A model generated the notes under the pieces. The model had not been told where the DNA came from and searched no databases. It saw only the letters and a program-made list of their open reading frames with translations. From NCBI RefSeq assembly GCF_004795835.1, contig NZ_CP039249.1:3199001-3263000 (forward strand): a stretch of DNA of 64,000 nt, written 5' to 3'. Positions 1-8,386 of this stretch are shown piece after piece. Each line of letters begins with the position of its first letter. Positions within the stretch are counted from its first letter, which is position 1. The position numbers and the translations under genes were made by a program. This DNA is from Sphingomonas sp. PAMC26645 (GTDB taxonomy: Bacteria > Pseudomonadota > Alphaproteobacteria > Sphingomonadales > Sphingomonadaceae).

Positions 1-524
1 TAGGCTTTCCCCGCGATGCACCATGTAACTGGTCATGCCCTCACCTTTCACAGAAGATGGTCGTCGCTCCGCAGAGATACCCAACGATTTGCATTCAGTC
101 GAGGGGCGTTGGCCGTTAATCGCCGACGTAGGGGTACTTTACCGACTAAGATCACACAAGTTGGGGAGGGTATCTACAATGCCCGGCTCGCTACCCCGTC
201 AGTGGGCATGCTCGTCCGTACGGCCCCCTATGTAGAAATCGGCCTGTCCTCCATTCACGCCATACTTAGCATTTACCCGAACTCGCCGAAACGGCCGTCA
301 GCCGTATGAACGAGCGACCGGTTTCGGGTTGCGGCCAAACCGTGGCGGGCGTCCGGGTTTGGGCGATCCAAGCCAATCCGGCTTTCTCAATTGGGATACC
401 TTTGAGAACGTCGGTTTGATGGTTTGGAGCTGTAAACATCAGCGCTAATTGGCACGGCTCCGTCAGCGATAAATGGCACGTAGTCACGGGCTAGCCCCCT
501 GTTTCCAGGAAGCTAACCGGTGGG
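1..524. other. no recognisable gene
   Basis: I see no convincing gene here. Short open frames exist on both strands, but their predicted peptides are arginine- and proline-rich, as expected from chance reading of high-GC DNA, and none matches a family I recognise. The stretch lies downstream of the minus-strand MucR-type gene and may hold its terminator or part of an island border. Confidence 0.5.
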
Positions 525-1031
525 TTATTCCGCCGCTGCTTCCTCGGTCCTGCGCTTCCGCGGAGTCGGAGCGGGCTTGGTGTCCGCCTTAGCTGCATTC
601 GTCTGACCCGGCTTGCGACCCAGGCCAATGCTCTTGGCCATGGTACGACGCGCTTCCGAATAGGTAGGAGCGACCATAGGGTAATCCGCCTTCAGGCCAT
701 AACGCTCGCGATACTCCACTGGCGTCATGCCGTTAGTGGCGAGGTGACGACGCAGCGTCTTGTACGGCTTGCCATCGATCATGCTGATGATGTGATCGGG
801 GCTGGCAAGCGACTTACGAGCTGTCACTGCCGGGGTGTACTCTTGAGCAGACGCTTCGGGCTCAGCAGCGGTCGCGTTTCCGCCGACCAGCACCGAAACA
901 GTTTCGTACATTTTGTTCAGGAAGGCCGGAACGTCGTCAGCATTGGTACGCGTGTTGGGGTTGGCTAGCCAGGCGATTGTCAATTCCGTGGCGAGTTCAA
1001 CGGGTTTCGGGTCGAGAGTAGTATCAGACAT
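525..1031 (-). CDS. MucR/Ros-family transcriptional regulator
   Basis: This encodes a 168-aa MucR/Ros-type regulator, a family of alphaproteobacterial DNA-binding proteins with a modified zinc-finger fold that control exopolysaccharide, motility and cell-cycle genes. The central part shows the usual family pattern: SPDHIISMIDGKPYKTLRRH, then GMTPVEYRERYGLKADYPMVAP and SEARRTMAKSIGLGRK. The C-terminal tail is Lys/Arg/Ala/Pro-rich. An ATG 27 bases further upstream is in frame, but the chosen ATG has a GGAG 8-9 bases ahead of it and gives the typical MSDTT-type start. The gene sits at the left edge of an accessory region, so it could be either a core regulator or island cargo. Confidence 0.85.
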   Translation of the reverse strand: MSDTTLDPKPVELATELTIAWLANPNTRTNADDVPAFLNKMYETVSVLVGGNATAAEPEASAQEYTPAVTARKSLASPDHIISMIDGKPYKTLRRHLATNGMTPVEYRERYGLKADYPMVAPTYSEARRTMAKSIGLGRKPGQTNAAKADTKPAPTPRKRRTEEAAAE

Positions 1032-1381
1032 TGAAGAGCTCCATTTCCGGAGGCACATCTAGGTATTTGGTTGGTCTCTGGCAATCTCAGACCATAACGC
1101 ATTTTTCGCTTATTATTTGCTAAACGGGGCATTCTGCGTTTGCAGCTACGGGAATAAGGGCAATTTCCGATGAACGTTTCCCACTGCTGAGCGGCTTCGA
1201 CAAATACGTCTGCGTTCGTGGTGGTAGGACCTGCTTCGGAGTTATAACTGAGGAAGCATACTTTCGGCGTTCCCGCCAGTCCGGGGAAATGAACCAGTTC
1301 CACCTTTCCGCTTCGCCAGTTGTCGTCCCGATGCTCTCCATGCTTGAACGTGCTTGATATATCTCTGAACGCAACCTGCAT
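980..1381 (-). CDS. hypothetical protein, doubtful
   Basis: This is a possible 133-aa protein that I do not recognise. The first 75 residues or so have ordinary composition (for example KVELVHFPGLAGTPKVCFLS), but the rest is basic and low in hydrophobic residues and runs into the 5' end of the MucR-type gene. It starts 14 bases after the stop of the upstream ORF, so the two could be co-transcribed. A frameshift near residue 75 or a spurious ORF are both possible. Confidence 0.25.
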   Translation of the reverse strand: MQVAFRDISSTFKHGEHRDDNWRSGKVELVHFPGLAGTPKVCFLSYNSEAGPTTTNADVFVEAAQQWETFIGNCPYSRSCKRRMPRLANNKRKMRYGLRLPETNQIPRCASGNGALQCLILLSTRNPLNSPRN

Positions 1382-1395
1382 TGGTACTGCATTAG

Positions 1396-2223
1396 CTACC
1401 GTCTTCCGGAGCTTCGAATGACGTCCGCCGCCGCAGGAGCAGCCTGATCACCGCTTCCTATGTACTGAATCACAAGCCAGACGTTCTCAACGAAGCTTGA
1501 TCGCGCCTTCATTCCAGGACCAGTTAGCGGATCGTCGGATGAGCAAATGCAATTCGGGCTATCGGCAACCAATCGAGTATGGCCCGTGTCGAAACCGATA
1601 GTAGTCAACGCTTCGTCCACCGGCTGCTTCACCCGCGTAACCGGGTAATTCCTACCGTCGAGTAGTGGGTGGCTGACGATATCCCCCACCGGCCGATCCA
1701 GCATCCGGGATCCCATCGTCAGGGGTAACTTCACGGACAATTGAAGGCACCCCTTCCCTGCCTCAGTCGCAAGAAAAAAGTCCCGCGATATCATTGCGAT
1801 TTCCAAAGTGTGGGCAGACACCCGAAAGGCCAGCCGCCCCCTGTCGCCGCCCTTGCTTGGCATGATGAAACCGACAGCGGCTTCGATCAAACGCTCGAAC
1901 CGCCGGCCGGTGACTTGATTGGAATGATCGTTCGCGTTGCGGAAACGGAAGTTCCCCGAGCCAAACGGGTTGCTGGTCTGGAGACCCCGGTGAGGCCAAT
2001 CACCGGGCGGACTTATGCGCTCGATTGCATCCTGGACACTCAGCCCTTCTCGTTCCAACGCGTCGGCAGCTACCGGCGAGACGTAATGGATCATCGCTCG
2101 GAGTTGCGCCTTGAAAAACGCGAGCCGAACCTCCCCGTAGCGACCGGCGAGAGCTTGCAACTCGCCAGTATCCGTCGCCATCTCGGCGCCCGCCATTTGC
2201 GGTTGGGGCTCTGGAATTGTCAT
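1396..2223 (-). CDS. hypothetical protein
   Basis: This predicted 275-aa soluble protein belongs to no family I recognise. The N-terminal third is helical and acidic (GELQALAGRYGEVRLAFFKA); the middle and C-terminal parts look like mixed alpha/beta. There is no signal peptide or membrane segment. It is divergent from the ArsR-type regulator, with about 165 bases between the two starts, so the regulator may control it. An opposing open frame of 182 aa overlaps it on the plus strand, but that one is Arg/Pro-rich and looks like a shadow. Confidence 0.45.
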   Translation of the reverse strand: MTIPEPQPQMAGAEMATDTGELQALAGRYGEVRLAFFKAQLRAMIHYVSPVAADALEREGLSVQDAIERISPPGDWPHRGLQTSNPFGSGNFRFRNANDHSNQVTGRRFERLIEAAVGFIMPSKGGDRGRLAFRVSAHTLEIAMISRDFFLATEAGKGCLQLSVKLPLTMGSRMLDRPVGDIVSHPLLDGRNYPVTRVKQPVDEALTTIGFDTGHTRLVADSPNCICSSDDPLTGPGMKARSSFVENVWLVIQYIGSGDQAAPAAADVIRSSGRR

Positions 2224-2389
2224 GTTCGACTCCCACCATCAAGGGCGTCGGCTCATTCCGAATCGACGCCTCAGGTCGGTAGATTGTGAGACCAGTACGG
2301 TTGTTCAATGTTTCTAGAATTATTGATCTGTGAGATCCTTTTGGTAAATAGGCATTGTAAAGATTCCGCTTACCTTGTATTCTCGAATT

Positions 2390-2704
2390 ATGGAATTGGA
2401 TCGTGCCGTCGTCGCCTTCGCAGCTCTCGCCCAGTCGACCAGACTGCGCACCGTTCAGTTCCTCGTGGGTCACGACGGCCGCGAGGTACGTGCGAGCGAC
2501 ATCGCGGCCGCACTGGAGATCCCATCGAACACGATGTCCACGCATCTGGCCATCTTGAGCCGTGCGGGCTTGGTCCAGTCCGTCAGGAACGGTCGGGAAG
2601 TCCTGTATAGCGCCGATCGCAAAGCGGTCAGCGAACTGCTCGGTCTCGCAGGCGATACTATCCTATCCACGCACCATCGCCCCATGGTCAAGCCTGGGGA
2701 CTAG
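2390..2704 (+). CDS. ArsR-family winged-helix regulator
   Basis: This encodes a 104-aa ArsR/SmtB-type repressor. The recognition region is clear: VRASDIAAALEIPSNTMSTH followed by LAILSRAGLVQSVRNGRE, the helix-turn-helix and beta wing typical of the family, then a tyrosine-containing strand (VLYSAD). There are no cysteines, so a classical thiolate metal sensor (CxC type) is unlikely; it may respond to another ligand or act as a constitutive repressor. A TTG 15 bases upstream is in frame, but the ATG gives the usual family start. It is divergent from the hypothetical protein to its left. Confidence 0.8.
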   Translation: MELDRAVVAFAALAQSTRLRTVQFLVGHDGREVRASDIAAALEIPSNTMSTHLAILSRAGLVQSVRNGREVLYSADRKAVSELLGLAGDTILSTHHRPMVKPGD

Positions 2705-3077
2705 ATCGCACGAACGAGGGAGACGCCGTCAACGGTCGGTCGGTCCTTCCTCGCGTACCGCCCGCTTAGGACCGAGGTTTTCGACCTTTCGCAGCTGAAC
2801 TTCGAAGCTGCCGATCACAACGTCCAGACACTGATGCGAGTGAAGTTATCACGGCCCCGCAAGATGCGCTGCGCAGCCTCGCCGCTGAGTCGGCTTTCAA
2901 ACTGCGCGCTGAAACAGTCGGGGAGTCCTGAAACGAGCCGTAAGGAATTGTCCCCACCCTGACGTTGGCACTCGCCTCTATCCTTCACTCGGTTCCGGCG
3001 AGAACCGTAGATCCGGGCCGGGTATCCCCAGGGGCAATCGACGAACACCGTGGCCGAGACGAAAGCGGGCGTAAGCG
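2705..3077. other. no recognisable gene
   Basis: This is a gap between the plus-strand ArsR-type gene and the 3' end of the minus-strand UDG-like gene, so two transcripts converge here. Only short open frames with chance-like composition are present. I saw no clear intrinsic terminator. Confidence 0.4.
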
Positions 3078-3764
3078 CTAATTCCCGGTCATCGCGTGCG
3101 TATGCAGCATAGCATCGGCGAACATGCGATACCGCTCGAGTACACGCCAGCGGCGATCATGCCCAAGCCGGGGATACAGGCTGTTGAGGCGAGACATGGA
3201 CGGATGGTGAAAATGAAAATCCGGCTCTTTGCCAATGCTTCGGACCGCAAGTTCTGCGGGAGCACTGAAGGCCACGATATGACGACTGTCGGCTAGGTAG
3301 CGGGTCAACCGGTCCAGGTTGCCGACCTCGGTCACCTCCTTGTCCCGGGGCATCGTCCGGCGGTCGCGCGATTTGTAGAGCGAGAACGCAACGGAATTGA
3401 CGATCCGGTAGTCGAGGCGGGACGTCGACGGAAAGACGTCAGGCGCGGCGGCATGCAAATGAACCAGGATGCCATCGATATTGATGCCAGTCTGACCCGC
3501 CGCGGGTCGTCCAGCAATCATCTCAAGCCTTCCCGCCACCGCAAGTACGATAGCCGTGTCGTTTCCTACCGGACCTGGTTGATAATCATGGGACATTGCG
3601 AACAAATGGTTTGTCCGCGAACCGTCAGCAACCATCAGGCCATCGAATTCGAGTTCCTCGATTAACACTCGGACCCGATCGGTCTCACACGGGCCGCCCC
3701 TTTGCCCCTTCGGACTGGCAATCCTCGGCGCATTCACCGAAGCCGGGGCAGGCCCTTGGATCAA
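3078..3764 (-). CDS. uracil-DNA-glycosylase-like superfamily protein
   Basis: This predicted 228-aa protein starts at TTG; internal starts such as the Met at residue 57 are possible. The order of conserved-looking segments resembles the uracil-DNA glycosylase superfamily: AGRPAAGQTG (residues 84-93) in a position like the RPFVGRAG motif of family 4 enzymes, an asparagine in DYRIVNS (N123), a strand HIVAFSAPAELAV, and HHPSMSRLN (186-194) like the HPS motif of UDG motif II. The similarity is weak and by eye only. It is the last gene of a probable three-gene minus-strand unit, 82 bases after the tubulin-like/nuclease gene, which suggests a role in nucleic-acid attack or surveillance. It could instead be an inactive member of the fold. 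Confidence 0.4.
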   Translation of the reverse strand: MIQGPAPASVNAPRIASPKGQRGGPCETDRVRVLIEELEFDGLMVADGSRTNHLFAMSHDYQPGPVGNDTAIVLAVAGRLEMIAGRPAAGQTGINIDGILVHLHAAAPDVFPSTSRLDYRIVNSVAFSLYKSRDRRTMPRDKEVTEVGNLDRLTRYLADSRHIVAFSAPAELAVRSIGKEPDFHFHHPSMSRLNSLYPRLGHDRRWRVLERYRMFADAMLHTHAMTGN

Positions 3765-3846
3765 ACGTTCGGTTTCGCCTCGTGGTATCGACGACCGACC
3801 ACGCCCTAGCTCGCGGACGGCTCGGGTATCGAAACACTCGACGACT

Positions 3847-6090
3847 TCAGTTCGATGTCCAATTGCTGATCTGCCAGCCTGACTGCGTCAGTATGACGTC
3901 GATCACATGCCGTGAAGGATCGCCTTGCTCCGACGTCACGCGAACCACGAGTACCACGTGAATGCCGTCGTAGACCGTCGATACCTGGGTGGCGTCGGCG
4001 TCGATTTCGACTTTCCTGCCATCCGCATTCGAGACGATACCAGCGAGCTGAAGACTGTATCCCCGGGTGGAAACGTCGAAAAGCCTGGCGAAGGCAGCCT
4101 CCGTAATCCGGCTTTTATAGCGTACCTCCTTTCCGTGGAGCGCACGGATCAGATAGGCGTACCGCCGGGCGTAGACCGTCTGCAGCACGTTCAACCGGCT
4201 GACATTGATCGGCAGCCTGCCTTGCAGCACATGCCGGATGTAATCGCCTCGGTACACCGTGCAATCGGTGACGAGAACGATGTCTTCACCGAGACGCCGC
4301 TTAGTCGGAGTGCGCAGTGGACGAGCACCGTCGTCCACGCCGAAGGCCTTGAACTCGGTGAGGATGCGAACATCGCGTCGTGTTACCTCCGCATCGGCGC
4401 GCGTCCCGTCCGGGCTTGTCACTCGCCACCCATGTCCTGTCAGTTCGCGGATGCAGAAATCCGCGAACTCGCTCAACATCAGCGGGCGCCAAGCTACCTG
4501 CTCGAAATGAAGTTCGGCTTTGGCGCCGCGCGGTGCTGGCCAGGTTTGGTGATACGTAAGCGTGAGCTCCGAGAAACCCGCGCGGCGCACCGGCCCCTCC
4601 AAGGCATTGGCCTCGTCCCTGTGCCCGTCTCTCGTGAGGACGAGGTTCAGGCGCGTTCTCGCAGTGCGGTCCAGCGTGAAGGCCGTTGCCCCTCCAAGAG
4701 CATAATCGAACAGCCTCGGTGCCGAGAGCACTCCGCTGGAACTTATCGAACTCAAGACGTGGACGGGCAGTCCCTCGGTTGCGGACATGGAAAGCCCGTC
4801 GATTGACTCCACCTTGCCGGCCTGCAGCGCGGATATGAGGTACTTCAGGCGTGCGGCTGAGGCATCGCATGAGCGTGAAGGTCCGTAAGGCAGACCGTAC
4901 CGGAGATGGGGGCTGTGATCGCTGAGCAGGAAAACCGCCTCGAACCCGGTGGCGAACGAAGACAGGAGTTCCTCGTATTCGTTGGACGATCGCGAAAGTG
5001 CCGGATCGGGAAGGTGAGGTATAACGGCAAGGCAGCGGTACCGGCGGGAGTCGACCGTCCGTGCCAGTCGCACAGCGGCTCTGGCGACATTCCTTTCGCC
5101 CGCGCTCGCGCCAAACACGAACAGCAGATCCGGACGTTCCGCCTCGAACGTGAGGGGCAGTTCGGGATCGATATCCGCCAGCTCGGCGTCACCCTCGAAG
5201 AATAGCCTATCGGCCTCCCAAACCGTCAAGGTAGATGCAGGCCGTTCATGTGCATCGCGGGCAACGCCTACGACTTTACTACCGCCGACTTCCGGAATCC
5301 TGACCAGCCGGTCCACGACCTGCTGGGCTCGCGAACCCACCGCGACCACGACCGGCATGACGGTCGGCTCCCATGCGTCGCCCCCGGTGAAGCGCTCGTC
5401 GGCTATCATCTCCAACGGATTATTCAGGCCGAAGGCGTGACGCACGTCCGCGGTATCGCCGTCGATGTCCAGCAACGCCGATGGGTGGGCCTGGAGGGTT
5501 TCAAACAGGTCGTGCGCGAACGAGACGACGAGAGCTTCACCATCGACGTCGATGCCCACGTCTCGACCGAGGTCGTTGATGGCCTCGATCCCGTGCTTCC
5601 GGATCGCACGTGCGACAGACCGTCTTATCTCGGCGGGCAGTACGATCACATCGCGCCAGGCTGTGGCGCTGCTAGGTGATACTGCGGCCAGATGATCGAA
5701 CGAAGCGCGCCACGCAGCACTCCGGTCATCCGCCATTGCGCAGAAGTCAGCGGCCTGAAGCCTGAGAAGTGGATCCGCGATCCCGTGAACCCGTTCGCGC
5801 AACCAGCCGACCAGTTCGCCGCGTGGGCCGACGTACGGCGGCTGATCGGCAAACGCGTATCCCCACAACGCCTCGTCACCGATGCGCAGTTCGTCCTGTC
5901 GATCAGGTTCGGCCGCGATCATTGCTGAGTCGACGGTGCGGAACCCCATCACATGATCGTCCGTCCCGATGACCTGGGTAAGCGACTCGTTGCTAGTCTT
6001 GGTCCGAAAGACCAGCAGCACGAAGCCGGGCTGATCGGTGACGGGCCGGATGTACCCGATCAGTTTGGCGGCATCGGTTGTCACCAGCAT
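3847..6090 (-). CDS. FtsZ/tubulin-like domain fused to PD-(D/E)XK nuclease-like domain
   Basis: This is a 747-aa protein with no family name I can give. Residues about 245-480 follow an FtsZ/tubulin-like Rossmann pattern: VMPVVVAVGSRAQQVVDRL at the first nucleotide-binding strand, then DLLFVFGASAGERNVARAAV (321-340), where FtsZ has its GGGTGTG loop, and LAVIPHLPD and FEAVFLLSD strands after it. The glycine loop is degenerate (GASAGER), so GTP binding may be altered or lost. Residues about 541-615 look like a restriction-endonuclease core: GWRV, D566 in RADAEV, and E579-x-K581 in LTEFKAF, followed by the strand EDIVLVTD. The start overlaps the end of the upstream ART-like gene by 10 bases. I infer a conflict or defence role; this is not proven. 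Confidence 0.5.
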   Translation of the reverse strand: MLVTTDAAKLIGYIRPVTDQPGFVLLVFRTKTSNESLTQVIGTDDHVMGFRTVDSAMIAAEPDRQDELRIGDEALWGYAFADQPPYVGPRGELVGWLRERVHGIADPLLRLQAADFCAMADDRSAAWRASFDHLAAVSPSSATAWRDVIVLPAEIRRSVARAIRKHGIEAINDLGRDVGIDVDGEALVVSFAHDLFETLQAHPSALLDIDGDTADVRHAFGLNNPLEMIADERFTGGDAWEPTVMPVVVAVGSRAQQVVDRLVRIPEVGGSKVVGVARDAHERPASTLTVWEADRLFFEGDAELADIDPELPLTFEAERPDLLFVFGASAGERNVARAAVRLARTVDSRRYRCLAVIPHLPDPALSRSSNEYEELLSSFATGFEAVFLLSDHSPHLRYGLPYGPSRSCDASAARLKYLISALQAGKVESIDGLSMSATEGLPVHVLSSISSSGVLSAPRLFDYALGGATAFTLDRTARTRLNLVLTRDGHRDEANALEGPVRRAGFSELTLTYHQTWPAPRGAKAELHFEQVAWRPLMLSEFADFCIRELTGHGWRVTSPDGTRADAEVTRRDVRILTEFKAFGVDDGARPLRTPTKRRLGEDIVLVTDCTVYRGDYIRHVLQGRLPINVSRLNVLQTVYARRYAYLIRALHGKEVRYKSRITEAAFARLFDVSTRGYSLQLAGIVSNADGRKVEIDADATQVSTVYDGIHVVLVVRVTSEQGDPSRHVIDVILTQSGWQISNWTSN

Positions 6091-6881
6091 TTGACGCCAT
6101 TGTGCCGCCCTGAATACAGATCGCGACAGATGTCGTAGATCTGACCGACCATGTTGTCGGGGCTGTGCCGCGAAACGGTATCGAATGGAAGAACCAACGC
6201 GCCAAGCTCATCCACCCGTCTCCGAACGGGCTCGCTTGCGAAATTCGAAGGTAGAATGACCGCAGTCAGGTTGCCGGCAAGCGGTATGGATTGGGGCATC
6301 TGCACTTCGATGGCGGAATGCCGTTCGTCGAATGGCCCGTTCGCCTTCGCGCGGATCAATTCGGCATACGATTTCGCCTCGAAATCGAAGGGATCCAGGT
6401 CCATCGCCCGAGCACCTCTATTGTCGAAGTACGCGCGAGGGTCGGACCAGAACAGGTTCATCAGGCGGCCCGGCATGGTCGGGTCCACATCCAGTTCGAA
6501 ATCCTCCTTGATCATGTCGCGATGAACGAAATCGGCAAAACGTCCCTGGTGGAACGCACCGCTGTCGAACGGGTATATGCGCTTCGCCCCCTTTGCCGAA
6601 TTGCGCAGCACGAAGCAGACGGGATAGTACGCTTCGAGACCGCTGGACTCGACCTGGGCGGCGACGCGGTAGGCCGGCCGACCGTAGAAGAGATACAGCA
6701 ACGGTTCGTCGAACACCCGGCACTGCGTCGGCCTCAGGCTTCCCGCCTCGGCGATGTCCCGGAGGTGGTAGGCGTCGCTCAGGTGCGTCATGGGAAGCTG
6801 CTGCTCGATCGGAGGCGACTGGCGAACCAATCGTGCGAAATCCGCTCGCCCCGGCCGGCGCGGGGAACGTTGGCCACTCAT
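6081..6881 (-). CDS. ADP-ribosyltransferase-like protein
   Basis: This predicted 266-aa protein has features of DarT/PARP-type ADP-ribosyltransferases. There is an N-terminal Thr-His (32-33) followed by LRDIAEAGSLRP, reminiscent of the NAD-binding 'H...I...G.L' segment. A tyrosine-rich strand LLYLFYGRPAYR ends near residue 72. The strand ERHSAIEVQMPQSIPL carries Glu192, where DarT-like enzymes have their catalytic glutamate before a 'VPL' element. These are pattern matches by eye. It overlaps the FtsZ-like/nuclease gene by 10 bases, implying translational coupling, and faces the adenine methyltransferase across about 200 bases. An internal start at Met31 is possible. Confidence 0.45.
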   Translation of the reverse strand: MSGQRSPRRPGRADFARLVRQSPPIEQQLPMTHLSDAYHLRDIAEAGSLRPTQCRVFDEPLLYLFYGRPAYRVAAQVESSGLEAYYPVCFVLRNSAKGAKRIYPFDSGAFHQGRFADFVHRDMIKEDFELDVDPTMPGRLMNLFWSDPRAYFDNRGARAMDLDPFDFEAKSYAELIRAKANGPFDERHSAIEVQMPQSIPLAGNLTAVILPSNFASEPVRRRVDELGALVLPFDTVSRHSPDNMVGQIYDICRDLYSGRHNGVKCW

Positions 6882-7081
6882 GGGCGGCAAGTTGGAACGC
6901 GGTCGCATTCAGGCCGCATAGGCGGTTCCAGGGCCGAGATCGACATCGATCGTTGGGCGACCTTCGTGGCGAATCCCACGATCTACCGCCGCAGGGTTTT
7001 CGGTGAGACCGGCAACCTACCCGCCGGCTGCCATGGCGGGCCGTGATTGACGACATCGCGGAAACCTGCGATGACGCGGAC

Positions 7082-7801
7082 ATGTCGGACATCACCACGC
7101 TCTCCCGATATCCCGGCGGAAAGGGCCTCGCCTTTCGCGAAATCATCAATCTGATGCCGCCGCACGAGCGCTACATCGAAACGCACCTCGGCTCCGGAGC
7201 AGTCTATCGCAACAAGCGTCCAGCCGACGCCAGCGTCGGCATCGACCTCGATCCGAACGTGATCGCACGCTGGCGGTCGAACGCGCTGGGACACGGCATA
7301 CGGGTGATCGAAGGCGACGCCGTGTCGATACTTCCCGAATTGTCCCCCGCTCCCGGCGACCTCGTCTATTGCGACCCCCCATACCATCCCGATACGCGGC
7401 GGCGCGGGCGCTGCTATCAATACGACTACGACGTTCCTGAGCACGAGCGACTGCTGTCGCTCCTCGTCCGGTTGCCCTGCCCCGTAGTCGTCAGCGGGTA
7501 TCGGAGCGAGCTGTACGACGACGTGCTATCGGTATGGACCCGTACGGACTACCAGACGCTCACCCACACCGGACAAGTCACAGAGTCCGCCTGGACGAAT
7601 TTTCGGCCCGGACCTCCGCTGCACGACTATCGCCATATCGGCAGCGACTTCCGCGAACGCGAGCAGCTTCGCCGCCGCGCGTCATCACTGTCCCGGCGCA
7701 TCGCTCGCGCCGCGCCTATGGAACTGCACGCGGCTCTGGCCAATCTGGCCGCCGCCCATCCCGAAGCGGTGCTGGCTGCAGCGGAAAGGATACGCCGGTG
7801 A
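7082..7801 (+). CDS. D12-class DNA adenine N6-methyltransferase
   Basis: This 239-aa enzyme transfers a methyl group from S-adenosylmethionine to adenine N6 in DNA. The N-terminal YPGGKGLAFREIINLMPP and the HLGSGAVYRN segment (35-44) form the AdoMet site of the D12/Dam class, and the catalytic DPPY lies at residues 98-101 after DLVY. A GTG 39 bases upstream is in frame; the ATG was chosen because the conserved N-terminus begins right after it. It is divergent from the ART-like/nuclease-like unit. A methylase beside a putative nuclease suggests self-marking, but it could also be a solitary methylase. Confidence 0.85.
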   Translation: MSDITTLSRYPGGKGLAFREIINLMPPHERYIETHLGSGAVYRNKRPADASVGIDLDPNVIARWRSNALGHGIRVIEGDAVSILPELSPAPGDLVYCDPPYHPDTRRRGRCYQYDYDVPEHERLLSLLVRLPCPVVVSGYRSELYDDVLSVWTRTDYQTLTHTGQVTESAWTNFRPGPPLHDYRHIGSDFREREQLRRRASSLSRRIARAAPMELHAALANLAAAHPEAVLAAAERIRR

Positions 7802-8169
7802 TCACTCGGGGACCGCCCGGCCGACGAACCGTGACGTGCGCGGCACGCCCACGCCGCGCGCCCCGCATCCTGTTCGTGCGCAACCGGAACCGACGGGATC
7901 ACCGTCATGTGCCAGACAGACCATTCGTTTCTCGCTTCCGCCATCAAACGGCTGTGGGACACACACTGACGACGCGCCGGTTTCGTGAGCAGGGTGCGGT
8001 ACGCGACGGTCCAGTCCTACGGGGACCGCCACCAGAACTACGATCGTTGAAAAGCGTTAACCCACGACCACTCCGAAAATGCTACCATCGGAGCGACGCC
8101 GTTGATGCGTCGGGAGCCTGGTGATAGAGCACCACCGACTCCGGTCGATCCGACTAGGAAGAAATCGGC
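7802..8169. other. gap with possible fragments of a broken small gene
   Basis: I see no intact gene here. Two short plus-strand peptides in different frames have protein-like composition: one of 20 residues starting at an ATG at 7907 (MCQTDHSFLASAIKRLWDTH), and one ending at the stop at about 8048 (GFVSRVRYATVQSYGDRHQN). A frameshifted remnant of a small gene would explain them. The end of the gap contains an AGGAAGAA ribosome-binding site for the next small gene. Confidence 0.3.
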
Positions 8170-8367
8170 ATGTCCAAGAGGAAGTCCTTGATCAAGAAGA
8201 CACTCAAGACCGGATCCAGCGGCTCTGCCGGACGGGTCCTTGTAACCTCGAACAAACGCAGCGCCATCAATCCCGGCCCCTCCAAGGAGGCCATGACCAA
8301 GATCGAGCGCTTCGAAGCGTCCAGTTCGCGCGCCGAGCAACGGCTCGGCCTGATCCGGCTCGCCTGA
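8170..8367 (+). CDS. small basic protein, unknown
   Basis: This is a 65-aa Lys/Arg/Ser-rich protein (MSKRKSLIKKTLKTGSSGSA at the N-terminus) with no cysteines, membrane segment or recognisable domain. A good ribosome-binding site (AGGAAGAA, about 7 bases ahead) supports translation. Its stop lies 19 bases before the start of the C39-like peptidase gene, so the two probably form an operon. It could be a peptidase substrate, regulator or nucleic-acid-binding partner; nothing in the sequence decides this. Confidence 0.55.
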   Translation: MSKRKSLIKKTLKTGSSGSAGRVLVTSNKRSAINPGPSKEAMTKIERFEASSSRAEQRLGLIRLA

Positions 8368-8386
8368 CGAAGATCGGACGCCGGAC

